A stretch of DNA of 64,000 bases from positions 62,001 to 126,000 of the forward strand of contig JBLXDU010000008.1 in assembly GCA_048263775.1 (NCBI GenBank), read 5' to 3'. The notes below the pieces were generated by a model. That model worked only from the letters and a program-made list of their open reading frames with translations. It was not told the origin of the DNA and made no database searches. Each line of letters begins with the position of its first letter. Position 1 is the first letter of the stretch. Positions 58,912 to 64,000 of this stretch are shown here, piece by piece. This DNA is from UBA1479 sp048263775. Its GTDB lineage: Bacteria > Pseudomonadota > Alphaproteobacteria > Rhodospirillales > Casp-alpha2. A program made the position numbers and the translations under genes.

Positions 58912-60105
58912 ATGGTACATACCGCCGCGTCGACCGCGCTCGACCACATCAAGGTCTTGGATTTGACCCGTGTCCGTTCGGGACCCACCTGCGTCCGCCA
59001 ATTGGCGGATTGGGGCGCCGACGTGATCAAGGTCGAACTGCCCGAAAGCATCGAGCCCGATGGCACCCTGGGCGCCAAGCGCCACACGGCCGATTTTCAG
59101 AACCTGCAACGCAACAAGCGCTCCCTGACCTTGAACCTTAAGGAAGAGGAAGGCCGCAAGCTTTTCCTGCGCCTGGTCGAGGGTGCCGACGTGGTGATCG
59201 AGAATTTCCGCCCCGACGTGAAGGACAAGCTGGGCATCGATTACGAGACGCTTAAGGCCGTCAACCCGCGCATCATCCTTGGCTCCATTTCCGGCTTCGG
59301 TCAGGACGGCCCCTACGCGAAGCGCCCTGGCTTCGACCAAATCGCCCAGGGCATGGGTGGCCTGATGTCGATCACCGGTGAGCCGGGCCGCGGCCCCATG
59401 CGCGTCGGCATCCCCATCGCCGATCTGACCGGCGGCCTGTTCTGCGCTATGGGCGTGTTCATTGCCCTGATCGAGCGTGAGAAATCCGGCCAGGGCCAGT
59501 GGGTCACGTCATCACTACTGCAGGCCATGGCCTTCATGCTCGACTTCCAGGGTGCCCGCTATCTTATGGAGGACGAGGTGCCGGGCCAGGCCGGCAATGA
59601 TCACCCGACCTCGATCCCCACGGGCGTGTTCCCGACCAAGGACGGCCACATCAACATCGCCGCCGCAGGCGAGCGCATTTGGGCGCGCCTCTGCGACGTG
59701 CTGGGCACCTCGGAATGGACCGAGGACGACCGCTTCAACGGCCCGGAAAAGCGTTCAAAAAACCGCCATGACTTGAACACCCTGATTGCCGAGAAGACCA
59801 AGGACCGGACCAGCGCCGACTGGGTTGAGGCCTTCAACAAGGCGGGCGTGCCGTCGGGCCCGATCTACGACATGGCCGGCATGTTCGCGGACGAGCAGGT
59901 CAAGCATCTGGGTATCGCGGAAGACTGCGAGACCGTGTGCTTCGGCAAGACCAAGATGATGTCACAGCCGATCCGGATGAGTCGCACGGATTCCAAATTG
60001 GTCGTCCACCCGCCGGAAAAAGGCGAGCATACGGATGCCATCCTAGGTGATCTGGGCCTTAGTGCCGCGGAGATCGCGGATCTCAAGGCGCGGCAGATCG
60101 TTTGA
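58912..60105 (+). CDS. CaiB/BaiF family CoA-transferase (class III)
   Basis: A 397-residue enzyme that moves CoA between organic acids. Signature segments are LDHIKVLDLTRVRSGPTCVRQL near residues 10-31, ADWGADVIKVELP, RNKRSLTLNLK and the catalytic Asp in IPIADLTGGLFCAMG at about 170-184. GQGQWVTSSLLQAMAFML follows. The start at 58912 has GGAGAGG six bases upstream. The substrate (e.g. succinyl, formyl or 2-hydroxyacyl) is unknown. It is a single gene with its own promoter and terminator. Confidence 0.93.
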   Translation: MVHTAASTALDHIKVLDLTRVRSGPTCVRQLADWGADVIKVELPESIEPDGTLGAKRHTADFQNLQRNKRSLTLNLKEEEGRKLFLRLVEGADVVIENFRPDVKDKLGIDYETLKAVNPRIILGSISGFGQDGPYAKRPGFDQIAQGMGGLMSITGEPGRGPMRVGIPIADLTGGLFCAMGVFIALIEREKSGQGQWVTSSLLQAMAFMLDFQGARYLMEDEVPGQAGNDHPTSIPTGVFPTKDGHINIAAAGERIWARLCDVLGTSEWTEDDRFNGPEKRSKNRHDLNTLIAEKTKDRTSADWVEAFNKAGVPSGPIYDMAGMFADEQVKHLGIAEDCETVCFGKTKMMSQPIRMSRTDSKLVVHPPEKGEHTDAILGDLGLSAAEIADLKARQIV

Positions 60106-60129
60106 CGCCGTATCTGCCCTAGATATCAG

Positions 60130-60165
60130 AAAAGCCGCCGCCGGTGAGTTTCGGCGGCGGCTTTT
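60130..60165. terminator. Bidirectional intrinsic terminator
   Basis: AAAAGCCGCCGCCG (60130-60143) and CGGCGGCGGCTTTT (60152-60165) form a perfect 14-base stem with an 8-base loop. It lies between the convergent CoA-transferase and gor stops and has A/T runs on both arms, so it can stop transcription from either side. Confidence 0.88.
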
Positions 60166-60189
60166 CGTATCCGTTGTCGCCGCGGCGGT

Positions 60190-61572
60190 CTATTCGGCCG
60201 CTTCGGCAGGGCGTACCGGCGTGCGCATGGTCACCCATTCCTCGGCCGCCGTCGGATGGATGCCGATGGTGGCGTCGAAATGGGCCTTGGTCGCGCCGGC
60301 CTTAAGCGCGATGCCGAGCGCCTGGGTCATCTCGGCGGCGTCCAGACCGACCATGTGACAGCCAAGCACCCGGTCGGTTTTCTTGTCGACGATCATTTTC
60401 ATCATGGTGTGCTCGTCACGGCCTGACAGGGTGTATTTCATGGGCCGGAAGTGGGATTGGTAGATGACCACGTCATGGCTCTTGCGGGCCTCGTTCTCGG
60501 TCAGGCCAACGGTGCCCACGGGCGGGGTCGAGAACACGGCCGTCGGAATATTCGCGTAATCGACGGAGGTCGGCTTGCCGCCGAACAGGGTATGGGCAAC
60601 GGCCATGCCTTCGGCCAGGGCTACAGGCGTCAGCTGTACCCGGTCGATGACGTCGCCCAAGGCATAGATGCTGTCGACGCTGGTTTTGAAATGGTCGTCG
60701 ACGACGACCGCCCCCTTGGCGGTCAGCTGGACGCCCGCTTCTTCAAGGCCAAGGTCCTTGGTGTTGGGGGCCCGTCCGGTGGCGTACATGACGGCATCGA
60801 CCTCCAGGATGTCGTCGTCGTTGAGGCGCAGGGAATAGCCCGATGCTGTCTTTTCGATGGACCGGACTTGGGTTTCCTGGTGGATGGTGACGCCTTTTTT
60901 GGCCATTTCGTCGTGTAGGGTGTCGCGCACTGCCGGATCGAACCCGCGCAGAATGTTCTCCGCCCGGATGATGACGTGGGTCTCGGCGCCCAGGCCGTTG
61001 AAAATCCCGGCGAATTCGACGGCGATGTAGCCGCCGCCGACGATCGCGATGCTGCCGGGGAGGTTGTCCAGGTCAAGCGCTTCGTTCGAGGTGATGGCGT
61101 GTTCGATCCCGGGAATGTCCGGCAAGGACGGCCAGCCACCGGTGGCGATCAGGATGTATTTCGCGGTGCAGGTCCGAGTTCCGTCCGGTTCGGCGATCTC
61201 GACCGTATGGGCGTCGATGACACGGCCCGTGCCCGTCAACTCGTCCACCCCGGCGTCACGCAGCAGGCGGTGATAGATGCCTTCCAGGCGATCCAACTCC
61301 TTATTCTTGTTGGCGATCAGCCGTTGCCAGTCGAATGTCGGTCGGCCCGTATCCCAGCCATAGCCGGCCGCGTCCTCGAAATCCTCAGCGAAATGGCCGG
61401 CGTAGACGAGAAGCTTCTTGGGCACGCAGCCGCGCATGACACAGGTTCCGCCGATACGCAGATTTTCGACTACGGCGCTCTTCACGCCGTAGGTCGAAGC
61501 GGCGAACCGCGACGCGCGGACCCCGCCGGAGCCTCCGCCGATGGTGATCATGTCATAGTCATATGGCGGCAT
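60190..61572 (-). CDS. gor: Glutathione-disulfide reductase
   Basis: A 460-residue flavoenzyme reducing oxidised glutathione with NADPH. FAD motif GGGSGGVRASR near 12-22, redox cysteines C44 and C49 in GGTCVMRGCVPKK, NAD(P) motif VGGGYIAVEFAGI near 172-184, and the C-terminal catalytic His in GIHPTAAEEWVTM. The wording of these motifs is that of plant-like/alphaproteobacterial gor rather than lipoamide dehydrogenase. It is monocistronic and convergent with the CoA-transferase gene. Confidence 0.95.
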   Translation of the reverse strand: MPPYDYDMITIGGGSGGVRASRFAASTYGVKSAVVENLRIGGTCVMRGCVPKKLLVYAGHFAEDFEDAAGYGWDTGRPTFDWQRLIANKNKELDRLEGIYHRLLRDAGVDELTGTGRVIDAHTVEIAEPDGTRTCTAKYILIATGGWPSLPDIPGIEHAITSNEALDLDNLPGSIAIVGGGYIAVEFAGIFNGLGAETHVIIRAENILRGFDPAVRDTLHDEMAKKGVTIHQETQVRSIEKTASGYSLRLNDDDILEVDAVMYATGRAPNTKDLGLEEAGVQLTAKGAVVVDDHFKTSVDSIYALGDVIDRVQLTPVALAEGMAVAHTLFGGKPTSVDYANIPTAVFSTPPVGTVGLTENEARKSHDVVIYQSHFRPMKYTLSGRDEHTMMKMIVDKKTDRVLGCHMVGLDAAEMTQALGIALKAGATKAHFDATIGIHPTAAEEWVTMRTPVRPAEAAE

Positions 61573-62000
61573 TGGGGGCAGTCCTTCGATTTGCGGGCGG
61601 ATGTGGGGATCGGTATCGGTCCGAGATCCCCCATCTAACCATGTTCGCTGCCGTGTTCAACCGTACTGCGGGTGCTGAAACGCTATACGCAGCGACCTCA
61701 AGGGGCGATTCGGGGGGGCTTGCGACACATTTGTGACATTTGCGCAACTGCGACCACCAGGGGAGTGCTGAATAGCGGGACACCCCGACCCAAGCACCTG
61801 ATTTTCACCAAATCTCAGCAATGTGTGGCATTCACGCAACACTGTTCCAAAAAATCTACACCCAAGACGGATTTTGCTTTTGAAACAGAAGCCAGTCGCT
61901 AAACTGCCTTCGTCCGGAACAGGATTGCCAACGCGTAGTCCTGAAGTGTTCCAGGGCAAAGTGGATTTGTAAGAGTGAATCTCATCTTAGGAGCAAACGA
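61573..62000. other. Intergenic region between gor and porin
   Basis: A 428-base gap, AT-richer than its neighbours (especially 61790-61910). It must hold the divergent gor promoter and the porin promoter with a long leader. TTGAAA at 61880-61885 and TAAACT at 61900-61905 are the nearest porin elements, but the 14-base spacer is too short to be sure. Only short unsupported frames are seen here. The porin Shine-Dalgarno AGGAG is at 61989-61993. Confidence 0.6.
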
Positions 62001-63122
62001 ATGAACCTCAAAAAGACCCTTATGGTTGGTGCCGCCGGCGCTGCGCTTTTCGCGTTCGCCGCCCCGGTTGCCACCACCGCCGAAGCCGGTTCGATCAAGA
62101 ACGGCAATGCGACCGACCTTACCGTTTACGGCCAGGTCAACCGCAACATGATGTTCTACAACGACGGTGAAGAATCCGGTTACCGCCATCAGGACGGTGA
62201 TAACGGCTCCACCCGCTTCGGCCTGAAGGCTTCCGGCAAGATCAACGAATCCGTTACCGTTGGCGCCCGCCTGGAAGCTGAAATGCAGTCGAACGATCCG
62301 GGCTCCATTGACCAGAGCACGGAAGACGGTGGCGGCGGTAACTTCTCCGAGCGTCTGGCGAATGTCTACTTCTCCCACAAGCAGTTCGGTAAGCTGACCC
62401 TGGGTCAGCAGTCGGAAATTTCCGACGGCATGTCCGACGGCCTGGATCTCGGCTACGCTGCTGGCGCTTTCGCCGGTATGGATCCGGATCTGCTGGTTAC
62501 CAACATGAAACTGCGCAATGACAATGCTGCCGCGGCTCTGAGCACGGTCAGCCTGGGCAGCGCCTTCGGTACCCTGGACGGTGGTCGTAATGACTCCATC
62601 CAGTACGAAACCCCCTCCATGAACGGTTTCCGTGCCCAGTTGGGTCTGGAATCCAACGGCGTGTGGGGCCTCGGGGCTCTGTATGATGGCAAGATGGGCG
62701 GTATGCAGGTTCGTGTCCGCGGCTTCTACGAGAACACCTCTGGTGCTGGCACGACGGCCGACCAGTGGCAGCTCGGTGCTTCCGTGAAGCATGATAGCGG
62801 CATCTCCCTGACTGCTCTGTACGGTGTTTCCGACAAGGACTCCGGCGACGATCACAAGAACTGGGGCGCGACTGTCGGCTACACGGCGAACATGAACTCG
62901 CTGGGCGCCACTGGTATTGGCGTTCAAGTCACGGGCACTCAGGATTGGGTTGAAGATGGCACGGATGCCATCGCCTACGGCTTCGGCGTCAACCAGCAGA
63001 TCAAAGCTGCCGGCACGAACATCTACGGCAACGTGATGTTCTGGGATGTTGATCGCGTCTCAACCGCGACACAGCTTGACACCCTGGTTACGTTCCTGGT
63101 CGGTGCTCAGGTTAAGTTCTAA
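62001..63122 (+). CDS. Outer-membrane porin (Porin_4-like)
   Basis: A 373-residue protein: signal peptide with cleavage after TAEAG near residue 29, then TVYGQVNRNMMFYND (first strand) and a series of alternating beta strands with conserved YGQ/LGQQS patterns (FGKLTLGQQSEI). The last residue is Phe, the outer-membrane assembly signal. It lies behind a strong AGGAG site and has uniform codon use, consistent with abundant expression. It is followed by a strong terminator. It likely forms a diffusion channel. Confidence 0.9.
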   Translation: MNLKKTLMVGAAGAALFAFAAPVATTAEAGSIKNGNATDLTVYGQVNRNMMFYNDGEESGYRHQDGDNGSTRFGLKASGKINESVTVGARLEAEMQSNDPGSIDQSTEDGGGGNFSERLANVYFSHKQFGKLTLGQQSEISDGMSDGLDLGYAAGAFAGMDPDLLVTNMKLRNDNAAAALSTVSLGSAFGTLDGGRNDSIQYETPSMNGFRAQLGLESNGVWGLGALYDGKMGGMQVRVRGFYENTSGAGTTADQWQLGASVKHDSGISLTALYGVSDKDSGDDHKNWGATVGYTANMNSLGATGIGVQVTGTQDWVEDGTDAIAYGFGVNQQIKAAGTNIYGNVMFWDVDRVSTATQLDTLVTFLVGAQVKF

Positions 63123-63179
63123 TCGGGCTTAAGGCAGGGTGCTTCGGCGCCCGGCCGCTCGGTTGAGCTTTCAGTAAGG

Positions 63180-63211
63180 AAACGGCCGTCCTTCGGGACG
63201 GCCGTTTTTTT
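63180..63211 (+). terminator. Intrinsic terminator of the porin gene
   Basis: AAACGGCCGTCC (63180-63191) and GGACGGCCGTTT (63196-63207) form a perfect 12-base stem capped by TTCG, followed by a run of seven T. It is 57 bases behind the porin stop. Confidence 0.93.
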
Positions 63212-63257
63212 GTGCTGATTTGATATCCCTTGTGGGGGCGGCTACGGGCCGACACGG

Positions 63258-64000
63258 CTATTCCACAGTCACGCTTTTCGCCAGGTTGCGTGGCTGGTCC
63301 ACGTCTGTGCCCTTGATGACCGCGACGTGATAGGCCAGCAGCTGTACCGGAATTGCATAGAGGATAGGGGCGACGAAGGGATCAACGGTGCGCAAGGCGA
63401 CCGTGGCTTCGGCTCCGTCCGACAGGGCCGTGGCGCCCGTCTCGTCGGAAATGACGATGACCCGCCCGCCCCGAGCCATGACTTCGTGCACGTTCGACGC
63501 CGTCTTCTCGAACAACGCGTCCGTAGGGGCGATGACGATGACCGGCACCTGATCGTCGATCAGGGCGATGGGCCCGTGCTTCATCTCGCCGGCGGCATAG
63601 CCCTCGGCGTGGATGTAGGAAATTTCCTTCAGCTTCAATGCGCCCTCAAGGGCGATGGGATAACTGGTGCCGCGCCCCAGATAGAGTACGTCACGTGCCT
63701 CTGCCATGCTGTGGGCGATGTCGCGAAGCCGCTCATCATGGTTGAGGATTTCCGCCGCCCGGCCGGGGACCTCGGTCAACGCCGTTGTCAGCCGTGCCTC
63801 GGTCTCGGCGTCTATGGCATTACGTCCGCGCGCCACGGCGATGGCAAGGCAAGCCAGAACGGTCAGCTGCGTGGTGAATGCCTTGGTTGAGGCGACGCCG
63901 ATCTCGGGGCCCGCGTTGGTGTGCAGGACCATGTCCGATTCCCGGGCGATGGCGCTTTCCGGCTGATTGACGATGGAGAGGATCGATTGCCCCGCTTGGC
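63258..64000 (-). CDS. glmS: Glutamine--fructose-6-phosphate aminotransferase, C-terminal part
   Basis: The last roughly 247 residues of GlmS; the gene runs off the right edge on the minus strand. The isomerase (SIS) domains are visible: VNQPESAIARESDMVLHTNAGPEIGVASTKAF, LYLGRGTSYPIALEGALKLKEISYIHAEGYAAGEMKHGPIALI, and the C-terminus VDQPRNLAKSVTVE. This makes glucosamine-6-phosphate for peptidoglycan and LPS. The start is outside the window. Confidence 0.95.
   Translation of the reverse strand, partial: QAGQSILSIVNQPESAIARESDMVLHTNAGPEIGVASTKAFTTQLTVLACLAIAVARGRNAIDAETEARLTTALTEVPGRAAEILNHDERLRDIAHSMAEARDVLYLGRGTSYPIALEGALKLKEISYIHAEGYAAGEMKHGPIALIDDQVPVIVIAPTDALFEKTASNVHEVMARGGRVIVISDETGATALSDGAEATVALRTVDPFVAPILYAIPVQLLAYHVAVIKGTDVDQPRNLAKSVTVE

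Noticed and set aside
1..64000. CRISPR array, insertion sequence, prophage or rRNA operon
   Set aside because: No regularly spaced repeats, transposase motif, phage gene run or rRNA signature was seen on either strand.

Overview
This window is a high-GC, gene-dense stretch of an alphaproteobacterial chromosome, most likely from Rhodospirillales. The evidence is the conserved blocks ffs-dnaX-ybaB-recR, def-fmt, truA, dapE-dapD and rpmH-rnpA-yidD-yidC-engB-argB, together with DUF2336 and PAS_5-type proteins that are common in that order. No insertion sequence, prophage, CRISPR array or rRNA operon was seen. One tRNA gene (Arg, anticodon ACG) and the SRP RNA are present. The species cannot be named from the sequence.

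Layout. Positions 1-4900 hold the end of an unknown gene, a DUF427 protein, a MacAB-like export operon and the NAD diphosphatase NudC. Positions 5000-14300 hold the SRP RNA, dnaX, ybaB and recR (replication and repair), interleaved with a dicarboxylate symporter, a PolB-like exonuclease, rmuC, a DUF4139 protein and a nucleoside transporter. Positions 14400-25750 hold def-fmt and truA, separated by about 8.7 kb containing a STAS-like protein, a DsbA-family oxidoreductase, a GIY-YIG protein, two tiny genes beside a cold-shock gene, an LLM flavin oxidoreductase, a cyanide-insensitive bd-type quinol oxidase with a 35-residue DUF2474 subunit, and two tandem paralogs of unknown function. Positions 25755-33300 hold dapE-dapD (lysine and peptidoglycan precursors), a HAD nucleotidase, a DUF2336 protein and a sulfite dehydrogenase pair (sorA/sorB) next to its own ECF sigma and anti-sigma genes.

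Positions 33294-37700 are the argB-engB-yidC-yidD-rnpA-rpmH block (ribosome assembly and membrane protein insertion). Positions 37887-46200 hold a TVP38/flavoprotein/histidine kinase operon, a trans-aconitate methyltransferase, gamma-glutamyltransferase and panB-panC (pantothenate). Positions 46186-54200 hold a PAS protein, an EF-hand/M23 protein with an altered catalytic motif, dadA, an MFS carrier, two tandem metallo-beta-lactamase paralogs, a phosphoribosyltransferase and a coiled-coil lipoprotein. Positions 54460-64000 hold tRNA-Arg, a peroxiredoxin-like/2OG-oxygenase fusion, an ArnT-like membrane protein followed by a truncated EmrE-like gene, another MFS carrier, a CoA transferase with a strong operator candidate, glutathione reductase, a major porin and the C-terminal part of glmS.

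Regulatory sites supported from sequence include promoters for csp, rpmH, panB, tRNA-Arg and the CoA transferase, an ECF-type promoter before sorA, two CRP/FNR-type boxes, and several intrinsic terminators. The best candidates for undescribed biology are the tandem unknown paralogs upstream of the cyd genes, the tiny genes downstream of csp, and the thioredoxin-fold/2OG-oxygenase fusion. All functional statements rest on motif reading, not on database searches.
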